From Taklimakanibacter sp049323275 (lineage in GTDB: Bacteria; Pseudomonadota; Alphaproteobacteria; Rhizobiales; Aestuariivirgaceae), in assembly GCA_049323275.1 (NCBI GenBank), contig JBMOOM010000071.1, forward strand, positions 4,631 to 68,630: a stretch of 64,000 nt of DNA, written 5' to 3'. The notes under the pieces are model-generated. The model saw only the letters and a list, made by a program, of their open reading frames with translations. It ran no database searches and had not been told where the DNA came from. Positions within the stretch are counted from its first letter, which is position 1. Every line of letters begins with the position of its first letter. Position numbers and translations under genes: made by a program. Of this stretch, positions 1-8,584 are shown piece after piece.

Positions 1-1070
1 ACATCCTCGGCCGAGAAGGAAACGCGCTTCTGCGTGCGCTCGCGCGAGGCAAGCAGCGCCAGCAGACCCTGCAGCCCGATATCGTAGCGGCATGCGGAGT
101 TGGCGCCGTCGGAGGCGAGCGCCGTATTCACGCCGTAGCGATGCATGTGAAGATGCGGCCCCCGGTGGGTGGCGCCGGTCGCGAGCGTCATCGCGGTGCC
201 GGGGCACCAGGCCACCGACATGCCCGATTGGCGCACCATCGACATTTCGTCGCCGGTGAGGTCATTCATGTGGCTGAAGGTGCAATTGTGCCCCAGCATG
301 CCGGTATCGGCGAAGTGGCAGAGCGCCCTTTTGCCCAGGCGCCTCTCATCGGCAGCGGCGTCGTTGGGCCCGAATGACTGATGCTGCGAGAAGATCACAT
401 TGTTCTCGTCCGCGACGCGCTTGGCCGCGGCGATAAGCTCATCCGAGGCGCTGCCGAGGCCGAACAGGACCACGCAGCCGCGCACCAGCCCATCGGGCTT
501 GCTGTTGCGCTTCAATTGCGAGCCGAGCAGGTCCAGGCTGCGCTTGAGCGCGCGCGGCGCCCGCGACATGGCATGGACGCCAGGCGCCGCCGGCATGTCC
601 CACAGGAACGGATCGCCGACAAAGCCGCGGATGCCGACCCGTTCGGCCGCCTCGGCGGCGGCATGCGGGTTGTGCACGGTCCCGGCCTCGAGGAAGCAGG
701 TGGTGCCGTTCGACAGCATCTCGATGCAGTTCAGCAGCGATGAGGCATATTCATCCTCATCGTCCACACTGTCCCACCACCGGCGATAGATGTTCATCGA
801 GGTCGAGAGATCCATCGTATCGGGAAAGGCGCCGCGCGCCGCATTCATGAAATGCACATGCGTGTCGATGAAGCCCGGATGGACGACACCGCCTTGCGCA
901 TCGACCTGATGGCGGGCGAAATAGGTCCGCATCAGCTCGTCGGTGGGGCCGATGGCCACGATGCGCGTGCCGGTAACCGCGACGGCGCCACGCTCGATCA
1001 TCTCGCGGTGCGGATTCATCGTGATCACGAAGGCGTTCTTGATGAGCGTATCGACTTCCTTGCGCGTCAT
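1..1070 (-). CDS. Amidohydrolase of the TrzA/AtzA/cytosine deaminase type (partial, C-terminus outside the window)
   Basis: Metal-dependent hydrolase of the amidohydrolase superfamily (COG0402-like), probably a deaminase or chlorohydrolase-type enzyme acting on a ring or amide substrate in the cytoplasm. Seen: ATG at 1070 preceded by a CAGGTGG-like site; an N-terminal beta segment; the THVHF metal motif (His71, His73); a later SQH histidine; a further conserved histidine region (HMNDLTGDE); and ASDG with the metal-binding aspartate. About 356 residues are visible; the family usually has 440-470, so roughly 100 C-terminal residues lie left of the window. It follows the M19-like gene on the same strand by about 65 bp, so the two are probably co-transcribed. 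Substrate not identifiable. Confidence 0.85.
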   Translation of the reverse strand, partial: MTRKEVDTLIKNAFVITMNPHREMIERGAVAVTGTRIVAIGPTDELMRTYFARHQVDAQGGVVHPGFIDTHVHFMNAARGAFPDTMDLSTSMNIYRRWWDSVDDEDEYASSLLNCIEMLSNGTTCFLEAGTVHNPHAAAEAAERVGIRGFVGDPFLWDMPAAPGVHAMSRAPRALKRSLDLLGSQLKRNSKPDGLVRGCVVLFGLGSASDELIAAAKRVADENNVIFSQHQSFGPNDAAADERRLGKRALCHFADTGMLGHNCTFSHMNDLTGDEMSMVRQSGMSVAWCPGTAMTLATGATHRGPHLHMHRYGVNTALASDGANSACRYDIGLQGLLALLASRERTQKRVSFSAED

Positions 1071-1134
1071 GTCGCGTGCCACCTGCAAATAAGTTTATCT
1101 GTTTTGATTACGCATGATTTTTCCCGATCATGCT

Positions 1135-2127
1135 TCAGCCGATGACCCGGCGATAGAAATCCAGCCAGTTCAGCCCCATGAAGCTGGCGATGTCGCCGTC
1201 CTTCCAGCCGCGACCACTGAGCTCATCGATGATGCGCGGGAAGTCGGCGGGGGTTTTCATCCAGTCCGGCCATTTCGGCGGAACGACCGGCGCCCAGTCG
1301 AATGTGCTGCGGCCGGTGCGGACCTGCTTGATATAGGAGAGCGGCCGTTGCCAGACGAAGTCGGTGCCGAGGCCGACATGCTCGATGCCGACAATGCCGA
1401 CGAGATGCTCGACCATGTCGCAGAAGCGCTGCAAGGTGCAGCGCATGCCGCCGGGCAGCATGGCCGGGAACAGCGCCATGCCGAACATGCCGCCGCGCTT
1501 CGCAAGGGCGCGCAATGTCTCGTCGTTCTTCAAACGGTGGGTGAGCTCGACATCGCTGGCGAAGCTCGCCGGATTCGAATGGGTCACCGCGATCGGCGCC
1601 TCGGACATCTCAATCGCATCCATGGTGGTCTTCAGGCCGCAATGCGACGAGTCGACCAGCATGCGCAGGCGATTCATCTCCTTCACCAGCCGCTTGCCAT
1701 AGAGCGTCAGGCCGCTATCGACGGTTTCCTGGCAGCCGGCACCGACAAGGGTCTGATGATTGTAGGTGAGCTGGATCACACGGATGCCGAGATCGTAGAA
1801 GATCTCAGTCAGCGCCAGATCGTCCTCGAGCGGCAGGGTATTCTGGAAGCCGAGCAGGACGGCGGTCTTGCCTTCGGCGCGGGCGGCGAGAATATCGTCG
1901 GCGCAGCGCGCCGGGCGGATCAGATCGGCGTGATTGCGCAAGGCGCGGCGCCAGCGCGACAGAGCGGAGAGCGCTGCCCGCGTATTGTCGAACGTATATT
2001 CCATGCAGGTCATGTGGACGCAGCCGACGCCGCCCTTGCGCCATTCGACGAATACGCTCTCGTCGCACTCATCCGCCTGCAGCCCGTCGATGATGAGCAT
2101 CGGTTGCGCCTGTGCAGAATTGGACAT
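1135..2127 (-). CDS. Membrane dipeptidase (peptidase M19) family protein, atypical N-terminal metal site
   Basis: Member of the renal-dipeptidase-like M19 family (330 aa), a TIM-barrel metallohydrolase. Family signatures: GFQNTLPLEDD and LTYNHQ in the middle, VDSSHCG, VTHSNPAS and HVGLGTDF toward the C-terminus. The start is placed at ATG 2127 (MSNSAQAQ); an upstream in-frame start would add 34 non-conserved residues running into the promoter palindrome. The usual N-terminal metal motif H-x-D is missing: the corresponding place reads DGLQADECD. A bacterial subgroup with DGLQ/DGLN there exists (recalled, not checked), so this is probably a distinct clade rather than a dead copy. Lies upstream of the amidohydrolase and divergent from a LysR gene that likely regulates it. 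No signal peptide, so probably cytoplasmic. Confidence 0.82.
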   Translation of the reverse strand: MSNSAQAQPMLIIDGLQADECDESVFVEWRKGGVGCVHMTCMEYTFDNTRAALSALSRWRRALRNHADLIRPARCADDILAARAEGKTAVLLGFQNTLPLEDDLALTEIFYDLGIRVIQLTYNHQTLVGAGCQETVDSGLTLYGKRLVKEMNRLRMLVDSSHCGLKTTMDAIEMSEAPIAVTHSNPASFASDVELTHRLKNDETLRALAKRGGMFGMALFPAMLPGGMRCTLQRFCDMVEHLVGIVGIEHVGLGTDFVWQRPLSYIKQVRTGRSTFDWAPVVPPKWPDWMKTPADFPRIIDELSGRGWKDGDIASFMGLNWLDFYRRVIG

Positions 2128-2208
2128 GATCAGCCTCTTCGAACCGTCTGGAATGCCGGTATCGTTATGGGCCGCCGGGAGGATCGTCCAATATCGCTTT
2201 TGGAAACT

Positions 2209-2229
2209 GTGATATTCTATGAATATCAC
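2209..2229. promoter_or_regulatory. Candidate LysR operator between the M19 gene and the lysR gene
   Basis: A perfect inverted repeat with 9-nt arms GTGATATTC and GAATATCAC and a 3-nt spacer. It contains the T-N11-A spacing of LysR-family operators (T2213 to A2225) and lies in the AT-rich divergent region, 82 bp from the M19 start and 111 bp from the lysR start. Assignment to this regulator is inferred. Confidence 0.6.
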
Positions 2230-2340
2230 TGTACGCCCTCATCCGGATGATACATAAATAAGATATTTCAATGAGATAAAGGTGATTTTCTTGTCGTTCT
2301 TGAGAAAAACTCATCCCCGGAAGAAGAAAAACTAAGCAAT

Positions 2341-3237
2341 ATGGAGCTTCGGCATATCAGATATTTCGTGGCGGTGGCGGAGGAGCTGCATTTCCGCCGG
2401 GCGGCGGAACGGCTCAATGTTTCGCAGCCGCCCCTGTCGCAGCAAATCCGTCAGCTGGAGGAGGAGTTGGGCGTCGCCCTCTTCAATCGCAACCGCCGGG
2501 GCGTCAGCCTGACGCCGGCCGGACGGCGCTTCCTGCCCAGGGCGCGCCGGATATTGAGCGATGTCGATATCGCCCTCCTCCTCACCAAGAGAGATTCGGC
2601 GCAGACCTTCACCGTGGGCTTCGTGAGCTCGGCGACCTCTCTCATGGCGCCGATCCTGCGCAATTTTCGCGGTGCTCATCCCGAGATCGACCTGCGTCTC
2701 GTCGAAGGCTCGACCAGCCAGCAAGGCGACATGCTGCGTAGCGGCGAGATCGATGTCGGCTTCCTGCGCCCGCCGGTGCCGGGCCGCGGCATCAACACCG
2801 AAATACTCGTCGAGGAGAAGCTGGCGCTGATCGTCGCCAACGACCATCCCCTGGCCGGCCGCCCGCACTTGAAGCTCGCCGATATGGCGCGTGAGAGATT
2901 CGTGCTGTTCCCCCGCCCGCTGGGGCCTGGCCTGTTCGATTCCATCATCGTGGCCTGCCGCAACGCCGGCTTTTCACCCGAGATCGATCAGTTCGGCGAT
3001 TCGATGCTCACGATTCTCGGGCTTGTCGCGGCGGGACAGGGCGTTTCCCTGGTTCCTGCCTCGCTGAAGCGCGATGCCTCGGGGGTGGTGTTTCACCAGC
3101 CGAGCGATCTCGACGAGAAAACGGCGCTGGCCGCGGCCTATTCGGTCGAACGCCTGGGCAGCCCGTTCATCCGGACATTCATCGACAGCGTTCGCGAGAT
3201 GCAGACCTGGCGCGACATGGAATCCTCATCGCCATGA
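2341..3237 (+). CDS. LysR-family transcriptional regulator
   Basis: 298 aa, normal LysR length. Winged helix-turn-helix at residues 1-60 (MELRHIRYFVAVAEELHFRR, then SQPPLSQQIRQLEEELG and LTPAGRRFL), followed by a periplasmic-binding-protein-like effector domain from about residue 90. The N-terminus resembles the CatM/BenM/CbnR clade, which senses aromatic or dicarboxylic metabolites; the effector here is unknown. Transcribed away from the M19 gene with a perfect palindrome between them, so autoregulation and control of the M19/amidohydrolase pair is the natural reading. Its 3' end converges with the ABC permease gene, 24 bp apart. Confidence 0.93.
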   Translation: MELRHIRYFVAVAEELHFRRAAERLNVSQPPLSQQIRQLEEELGVALFNRNRRGVSLTPAGRRFLPRARRILSDVDIALLLTKRDSAQTFTVGFVSSATSLMAPILRNFRGAHPEIDLRLVEGSTSQQGDMLRSGEIDVGFLRPPVPGRGINTEILVEEKLALIVANDHPLAGRPHLKLADMARERFVLFPRPLGPGLFDSIIVACRNAGFSPEIDQFGDSMLTILGLVAAGQGVSLVPASLKRDASGVVFHQPSDLDEKTALAAAYSVERLGSPFIRTFIDSVREMQTWRDMESSSP

Positions 3238-3261
3238 AGCGCTTAGCCCGAGACGACCTGC

Positions 3262-4020
3262 CTAATACCGCACAAGACGCCGCTCCAGCAGCACGACGAT
3301 CAGGAACAAGGTGATCGACAAGGTCGATGACAGCGCGATCGCGGCATAGAGCCTGTCGGACTGGTAGTTGAAGGTCGCCTGGATGATGAGGGCGCCCAAG
3401 CCCTTGTCGGAGCCGATCCATTCGCCGACGATGGCGCCGATGACGGCCGTGGCGGACGCGATGCGCAGCGAGGAGAACAGCATCGGCAAAGCGCGCGGGA
3501 AGCGCAGGCGCCAGAGCACTTCCCATTTCGTGGCGGAGAGCACACGGAACAGCTCGAACTCGTTGGCGCTGGCCGAATTGAGGCCGCGGATCATGTTGAC
3601 GAGGGTGGGGAAGAAACAAATCACCGCGGCGATGACGATCTTTGGCGTCATGCCGAGACCGAAGATGAGGATGATGATCGGCGCCAGCGCCAGCACCGGA
3701 ATGGTGTTGAAGAACAGCACAACGGGAAAATATGCGGCCTGCAGGAAACGGCTATGGACGAAGACGATGGCGAGGATGACGGCGGCAATATTGCCGATGA
3801 CGAAGCCGGCCACGGCCTCGACGGCGGTGGGCCAGAGATTGGAGAGAAGCAGCGCGCCTTGCCTGGCGAAGATGGCGAGGATCGCGGTCGGCGTCGGCAC
3901 GATATAGGCCGGGACGCCCGCCGCCGGCAGCAGGAACTGCCAGGCGAGCAGCAGGGACGCGGCGCCGAACAGCGGATAGAGCGCCGATCGCACCGGTGAC
4001 AGAGCCCTGGCCCCGGTCAT
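3262..4020 (-). CDS. ABC transporter permease, taurine/nitrate/sulfonate type (SsuC/TauC-like)
   Basis: Inner-membrane permease (252 aa) of a binding-protein-dependent importer of the nitrate/sulfonate/taurine/pyrimidine-precursor class. About six hydrophobic segments; the EAA loop is visible as RVLSATKWEVLWRLRFPRAL followed by GAIVGEWIGS. Start taken at ATG 4020 (MTGARALSP), which overlaps the stop of the ATPase gene by 4 bp (ATGA); this implies translational coupling and rules out a longer frame running into the ATPase gene. Last gene of the six-gene operon beginning at 8459. Substrate unknown; the flanking 2-hydroxyacid dehydrogenase and glyoxalase-fold genes hint at an organic acid or sulfonate. 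Confidence 0.92.
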   Translation of the reverse strand: MTGARALSPVRSALYPLFGAASLLLAWQFLLPAAGVPAYIVPTPTAILAIFARQGALLLSNLWPTAVEAVAGFVIGNIAAVILAIVFVHSRFLQAAYFPVVLFFNTIPVLALAPIIILIFGLGMTPKIVIAAVICFFPTLVNMIRGLNSASANEFELFRVLSATKWEVLWRLRFPRALPMLFSSLRIASATAVIGAIVGEWIGSDKGLGALIIQATFNYQSDRLYAAIALSSTLSITLFLIVVLLERRLVRY

Positions 4021-4784
4021 GACGCGGCCTCCAAAGCGGCGCGCATCTCGGCCATTTTGGCGACGATGGCGGGATCCTCTCGCGAGCAGCGGTTGCCGTC
4101 CTGCTTCAGAGGACGCAGATCGACATCCTCGACCACGCGCCCGGGATTGGCGGCGAGCACGATGATGCGGTCGCCGAGATAGACCGCTTCCGCAATCGAA
4201 TGGGTGACGAAGAGGATCGTCGCCCCCGTCCGCCGCCACAGATTGAGCAATTCGTCGTTGAGACGGTCACGGGTGATCTCGTCGAGCGCGCCGAACGGCT
4301 CGTCCATCAGCAGAAGCCGCGGCTCGCCCAGAAGCGCGCGGGCGATGGCGGCGCGCTGGCGCTGGCCGCCCGACAATTGATGCGGATAACGTTCGGCGAA
4401 CTGGGCGATGCCCATCATCGCCAGGAGCTCGTCGGTCTTGTCGTCAATTTTGCGCGTCAGGCGCGACTGGCCGATGGCGAGCGGCAGGCGGATATTGTCG
4501 CGCACCGAGCGCCAGGGCAGAAGTGTCGAATCCTGAAAGACGAAGCCGACATCGCGGCGCGAGCGCACGATCTTCGGATCATCGCCCAGAACCTTGATCG
4601 AGCCGCGCAAAGGCTCGAGCAGATCGGCGACGACGCGCAGGAAGGTCGACTTGCCGCAGCCCGAGGGCCCCAGGATCGACAGGAAGGTCGCGGCCTCGAT
4701 CGCAAGATCGAGACCGGCGATCACCTTGGCGCCGCTATTGCCATAGCCGACATCCAGCGCCCGCGCTTCGACCGCCCGCGTCAT
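4017..4784 (-). CDS. ABC transporter ATP-binding protein, taurine/nitrate type (SsuB/TauB-like)
   Basis: Cytoplasmic ATPase subunit (255 aa) of the same importer. Walker A GPSGCGKST, Q-loop FQDSTLLPW, signature LSGGQRQR, Walker B LLLMDEPFGALDE and H-loop VTHS are all present, so it should be active. Start chosen at ATG 4784 (MTRAVEARAL), just 4 bp after the binding-protein stop codon; a longer in-frame start would run into the binding-protein gene. Overlaps the permease start by 4 bp at its 3' end. Confidence 0.95.
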   Translation of the reverse strand: MTRAVEARALDVGYGNSGAKVIAGLDLAIEAATFLSILGPSGCGKSTFLRVVADLLEPLRGSIKVLGDDPKIVRSRRDVGFVFQDSTLLPWRSVRDNIRLPLAIGQSRLTRKIDDKTDELLAMMGIAQFAERYPHQLSGGQRQRAAIARALLGEPRLLLMDEPFGALDEITRDRLNDELLNLWRRTGATILFVTHSIAEAVYLGDRIIVLAANPGRVVEDVDLRPLKQDGNRCSREDPAIVAKMAEMRAALEAAS

Positions 4785-4788
4785 CTCG

Positions 4789-5835
4789 TCAGCCGGCGGG
4801 ACCGCTGAGCTTCGGCCGGTCGCCGGCAGACGCTTCCAGGATCTTGGTCGAATAGCAGTCGGCGGCGGCGGGGCGGCCATTGGGAAACTGGCCGACCTTG
4901 TCGAGCAGCGCCAGCTGCTCCTCGATCGAGCTCACGTCGAAGACGCCCCATCCGTCCTTGGCGGTCACGTCGTCGAAGCTCAATTTCAGGATCAGGCCGA
5001 TGGTCTTCTGCTCCCAGCCGAGATCGAGCTCAGGATAGGCTTCGACCATCTTCTTCACCGCGTCCTGCGGGTTGGCGTGAACGAAGGCCCAGCCCTTGCC
5101 GACTGCCTGGATGAACTTGGTCAGCGTTCCGGCATTCTGCTCGATGGCCGTGTCGGTGGCGAAATAGACATTGGCATAGGAGCTCAAGCCCAGATCGCGC
5201 ACCAGGAGATCGATGCGGTCGTCGCCCACGACGCTGAGCGCCTGGGTGTTGGTGATCCAGCCGCCGATCGCATCGACATCGCCGCGCACCAGCGGCGCCT
5301 TGTCGAAGCCGACATTGACGATCGTCACCTCGGATGGATCGATGGCGTTCTTGGCGAGGATCTCGTCGATGACGAAACGCGCGGTCGGCTGCACGCCGAT
5401 CTTCTTGCCCTTGAGATCGGCGGCCGAGCGGATCGGGTTCGAGGCCTTGGACGTATAGGCATAGGGGCTGGTGCGGAAGCCGCAGGCGATGATCTTCACC
5501 GGGACGCCCGAGGCGCGCGCGGCAAAAAGCTGCGGCGTCTCGGAGAACTGGCCGAGCGAGGCGGCGCCCGAAATGACCGGCGGCACGGTGGCGGCGTTGG
5601 GGCCGCCGGGGCTGAACTCGACCTCGAGACCCGCTTCCTTGAAATAACCGTTGGCGACAGCGATGATGTCGCCGATCTGACCGTTGGACATCAGCCAGTC
5701 ATACTGGATGACGACCTTGCCTTCGGCGCGGGCACCCGGCGTCAGCACGAGGCCCAAGCCCGGAGCCGCCGCCGCGAAACCGGCGAGACCCGCCTGCAAG
5801 AGGCGGCGACGATTCATGCCAAGAGTCCAGTTCAT
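4789..5835 (-). CDS. ABC transporter substrate-binding protein, NMT1/SsuA/TauA-like, Tat signal
   Basis: Periplasmic binding protein (348 aa). The N-terminus MNWTLGMNRRRLLQAGLAGF is a twin-arginine type signal ending near ARA/EGKVVIQYDW. The mature part has the NMT1/THI5-like fold pattern (GYFKEAGLEVEF, LKGKKIGVQPTARF, DAIGGWITN). This class binds sulfonates, pyrimidine precursors, riboflavin or aromatic acids. ATG at 5835 has a good GGAGGAA site upstream. It sits between the VOC gene and the ATPase. Ligand cannot be read from sequence. Confidence 0.92.
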   Translation of the reverse strand: MNWTLGMNRRRLLQAGLAGFAAAAPGLGLVLTPGARAEGKVVIQYDWLMSNGQIGDIIAVANGYFKEAGLEVEFSPGGPNAATVPPVISGAASLGQFSETPQLFAARASGVPVKIIACGFRTSPYAYTSKASNPIRSAADLKGKKIGVQPTARFVIDEILAKNAIDPSEVTIVNVGFDKAPLVRGDVDAIGGWITNTQALSVVGDDRIDLLVRDLGLSSYANVYFATDTAIEQNAGTLTKFIQAVGKGWAFVHANPQDAVKKMVEAYPELDLGWEQKTIGLILKLSFDDVTAKDGWGVFDVSSIEEQLALLDKVGQFPNGRPAAADCYSTKILEASAGDRPKLSGPAG

Positions 5836-5846
5836 TGTCTTCCTCC

Positions 5847-6284
5847 CTATTTTGTTTCGGTGTGATAGTCGCCCGGACCGCCGGCGAGCCAGGCATAGAG
5901 CTCCCACAAAGTGCCGTCGGGATCGGTGAAATAGGCGCAGCGCGCATTCCAGACATGGTCGGCGGGCGGGCCATAGAAGCCGACGCCTTTCTCCGACAGT
6001 TCGCGATAGAGCCGGTCGAGCTCGGCGGGCGATGAGAGCTGGATGGCGATGCAGGCCTTGTGCGCCGCCTTGGGCGAACGGGCGTTGGAGACGCCGGTAT
6101 GGCGGTTGATATGGTCGAGCTCCCAGGCGGCGAGCGTCACGCCCTCGCTGTGAAAATCGGCGAAGCCCTCGGCACGGCGGCGCAAGCGGAAGCCGAGCTT
6201 GCCGACATAGAACTCCACCGTGCGGCCGATGTCCTCGACGAGCAGGCAGATGTCGGTGATCTTCTGAAGCTGGCCGAGCGCCAT
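5847..6284 (-). CDS. VOC/glyoxalase-fold protein
   Basis: 145-aa protein with the two beta-alpha-beta-beta-beta modules of the vicinal oxygen chelate superfamily: KITDICLLVEDIGRTVEFY at the N-terminus and AYFTDPDGTLWELYAW at the C-terminus, the latter carrying the usual metal-ligand glutamate. Start taken at ATG 6284 (MALGQLQK), immediately before the stop of the regulator gene. Possible roles: glyoxalase, ring-cleavage dioxygenase, isomerase or epimerase of the intermediate handled by this operon. The exact reaction is unknown. Confidence 0.85.
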   Translation of the reverse strand: MALGQLQKITDICLLVEDIGRTVEFYVGKLGFRLRRRAEGFADFHSEGVTLAAWELDHINRHTGVSNARSPKAAHKACIAIQLSSPAELDRLYRELSEKGVGFYGPPADHVWNARCAYFTDPDGTLWELYAWLAGGPGDYHTETK

Positions 6285-6285
6285 G

Positions 6286-7017
6286 TCAGTCCTTTCGAAA
6301 TTTTGAATCGGGCAGGAAGACGCCGACGCGTTCCGCCGCACCGGTGATGTGTTTGCGCATCGCCTCGCCGGCGCCTGAAGGATCGCCCGCCACCAGCATC
6401 TCATAGATGCGGACATGCTCGCCGACATTGACCTCGACCAGGTCATGCAGCGGGTTGGTGAGGCGGGCATAGTGGATCGACTGGCGGATCTGCTCGCAGA
6501 TGAAGGAAATGAAGCTGTGGATGTAATTATTGCCGGTGGCGCGGGCGATCTCGCGATGGAAGGTGAGGTCTGCCTCGATACTGCCGTCCTGCCAGCGCTC
6601 CTCGCCGCTCATCCGGTCGAGCGCCGCCTTGATCTGGACGAGATGCTCATCGGTGCGCCGCGCGGCGGCAAGCGTCGCCGATTCCACCTCGAGGATGCGG
6701 CGCAATTCGAAGAGCCGCTCCATATTATCGGCGCTCTTCAAGGCCTCGCGGTCGATGCGGATGGCGGCGCGCTGCTCGGGCGCCAGCACGAAGGCGCCGA
6801 CGCCCTGGCGCGCCTCGATGATGCCGTCGGCGCGCAATTGCGCGATCGCTTCGCGTACCACATTGCGGCTGACGCCGAAACGCTCGGCCATCTGCTGCTC
6901 AGTCGGCAGGCGGGCGCCCGGCTGGTGCTCGCCCTGCTCGATCTCGCGGGTGAGCAAGGTGGCGACGCGCAAAGGCAGCGCCTCATAGGAGCCCATGATC
7001 GGCGAGCGCGGCTTCAT
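6286..7017 (-). CDS. GntR-family regulator, FadR/FCD subfamily
   Basis: 243-aa regulator: GntR winged helix at residues 10-80 (LLTREIEQGEHQPGARLPTE, RFGVSRNVVREAIAQLRADG) and a C-terminal FCD ligand domain with its metal-binding residues (FELRRILEVESA, DLTFHREIARATGN, HVRIYEML). FCD regulators generally sense small organic acids. It is encoded inside the operon it probably controls, overlapping the dehydrogenase stop by 4 bp (ATGA), and has no promoter of its own that I can see. Confidence 0.94.
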   Translation of the reverse strand: MKPRSPIMGSYEALPLRVATLLTREIEQGEHQPGARLPTEQQMAERFGVSRNVVREAIAQLRADGIIEARQGVGAFVLAPEQRAAIRIDREALKSADNMERLFELRRILEVESATLAAARRTDEHLVQIKAALDRMSGEERWQDGSIEADLTFHREIARATGNNYIHSFISFICEQIRQSIHYARLTNPLHDLVEVNVGEHVRIYEMLVAGDPSGAGEAMRKHITGAAERVGVFLPDSKFRKD

Positions 7018-8459
7018 GCGTTACCTTCCGGAATGAGGCAGCCGGGATTCATCATATTGTCGGGATCGAAGGCCGATTTGACCGCCCTCAGCAAACGCCG
7101 CTGCACCGGCGACAAAGCCGGCCACAAGACATCGCGGCGCGAGCGGCCGATGCCATGCTCGGCGCTGAGCGACCCGTCGAGGCCGGCGACGATGTCATAG
7201 AGGCCTGAAAGGATCTTCCGGCCCTCGGCGCGCGCCGCGCTCTCGCTCAGATCCTTGGGCGGCATGACGTTGAAATGGATATTGCCGTCGCCCGCATGGC
7301 CATAGGCCTGGGCCAGCCAGGCGGGATGATGGTCCGCGACGAAAGCACGGGCCTCGGCGATCAGGCTCGGCACCTTGTGCAGGCGCACCGAGAGATCGGT
7401 GCGGACATGGAAGCCGCTTTTGCCCTGGCCTTCCACGAGACCTTCACGCACCGCCCAGAAAGCGCGCGCCTGGGCGATGCTTTCGGCCAGTACCGCGTCG
7501 ACGACGAGGCCCTTTTCGATCGCCGCGCCAATGAGCGCCTCGATCATGGCGCGCAGGTCGATCGCCTCGCTGGAGGCGCATTCGAGCACGACATGGACGG
7601 GGATGCTCTCGGCCACCGGGAAGGCAATAGCCGGATCGGCGAAGCGCGCGAGCGCCAGGCATTCATGGCCGATCACCTCGAAGCCGGTGACGAGATCGGA
7701 GCAGACGGCGCGCGCCATCGCCATCAGCGCCATCGCGTCGGCGAAGGAGGCGCAGCCGAGATAGGCCACTTCGCTGCGGCTCGGCTTGGGAAACAGCTTG
7801 ACCTCGACGCCGGTGATGATGCCGAGCGTGCCTTCGGCGCCGATGAAGAGCTGCTTCAGATCGTAGCCACGATTGTCCTTGCGCAGGCCGGTGATGCCGT
7901 TCCAGATCTCGCCATCGGGCAGCACCACTTCGAGGCCGAGGATTAGATCGCGCGCCATGCCGTAGCGCAGCACATTGATGCCGCCGGCATTGGTGGCGGC
8001 ATTGCCGCCGATCTGGCAGCTGCCCTGCGCACCAAGCGCCAATGGGAAGAGACAATCCGCTTCCTCGGCCGCGTCCTTCAGCTTCTGCAGGATGCAGCCG
8101 GCATCGGCTTCCAGGGTGAAATCGCCGCCATCGAGCCTGCGGATGGTGTCGAGGCGCGCGAGGCTGACAATGACATTGCCGCGGTCGTCATCGCTGAAGC
8201 CGCCATTGACGAGGCCGGTATTGCCGCCTTGCGGGATGACGGCGAGCCGATGCGCGCGGCATAGCCGGACGACCGCCTGCACCTCGGCGACCGAAGCGGG
8301 CCTCAGCACGCATAGGGTCCGGCCCCGATAGTCGCCGCCCCAGTCGCGCAAGTGTCCGGTCATCCGGTCGGCATCGGCGACCATGCCGGCAGGGCCCAGC
8401 GCCGCCCGGAAGGCGTCGAGCGCCGGCTGGAAATCGGCCTTGCGGTTGGCGAAGCCCAT
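7014..8459 (-). CDS. FAD-binding oxidoreductase, GlcD / D-2-hydroxyacid dehydrogenase type
   Basis: 481-aa flavoprotein of the FAD-linked oxidase (PCMH) family, which oxidises D-lactate, glycolate or D-2-hydroxyglutarate to the 2-oxoacid. FAD-binding part at residues 45-220 (VIPQGGNTGLVNGG, LGAQGSCQIGGNAATNAGG, GAEGTLGIITGVEVKLFP); C-terminal cap with YGHAGDGNIHFNV (metal-binding histidines) and LSAEHGIGRSRR. ATG 8459 has a GGAGAGGA site. First gene of the six-gene operon, so its substrate is probably the imported compound or a product of it. Confidence 0.92.
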   Translation of the reverse strand: MGFANRKADFQPALDAFRAALGPAGMVADADRMTGHLRDWGGDYRGRTLCVLRPASVAEVQAVVRLCRAHRLAVIPQGGNTGLVNGGFSDDDRGNVIVSLARLDTIRRLDGGDFTLEADAGCILQKLKDAAEEADCLFPLALGAQGSCQIGGNAATNAGGINVLRYGMARDLILGLEVVLPDGEIWNGITGLRKDNRGYDLKQLFIGAEGTLGIITGVEVKLFPKPSRSEVAYLGCASFADAMALMAMARAVCSDLVTGFEVIGHECLALARFADPAIAFPVAESIPVHVVLECASSEAIDLRAMIEALIGAAIEKGLVVDAVLAESIAQARAFWAVREGLVEGQGKSGFHVRTDLSVRLHKVPSLIAEARAFVADHHPAWLAQAYGHAGDGNIHFNVMPPKDLSESAARAEGRKILSGLYDIVAGLDGSLSAEHGIGRSRRDVLWPALSPVQRRLLRAVKSAFDPDNMMNPGCLIPEGNA

Positions 8460-8584
8460 GCGGTTCCTCTCCGGAGCGACTGCGCGCCCCTGGGAGAAGG
8501 ATCATAGGGTCATCCTACAACTTGGCAACAAGAATCCCTGTCTTCGGACGCAGCCCAGCCTAACGCCTTATAGGCAGATGATTT

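Noticed and set aside
1114..2250. Plus-strand frame of 378 residues over the M19 gene
   Set aside because: No family pattern and it covers the promoter palindrome; M19 motifs are on the other strand.
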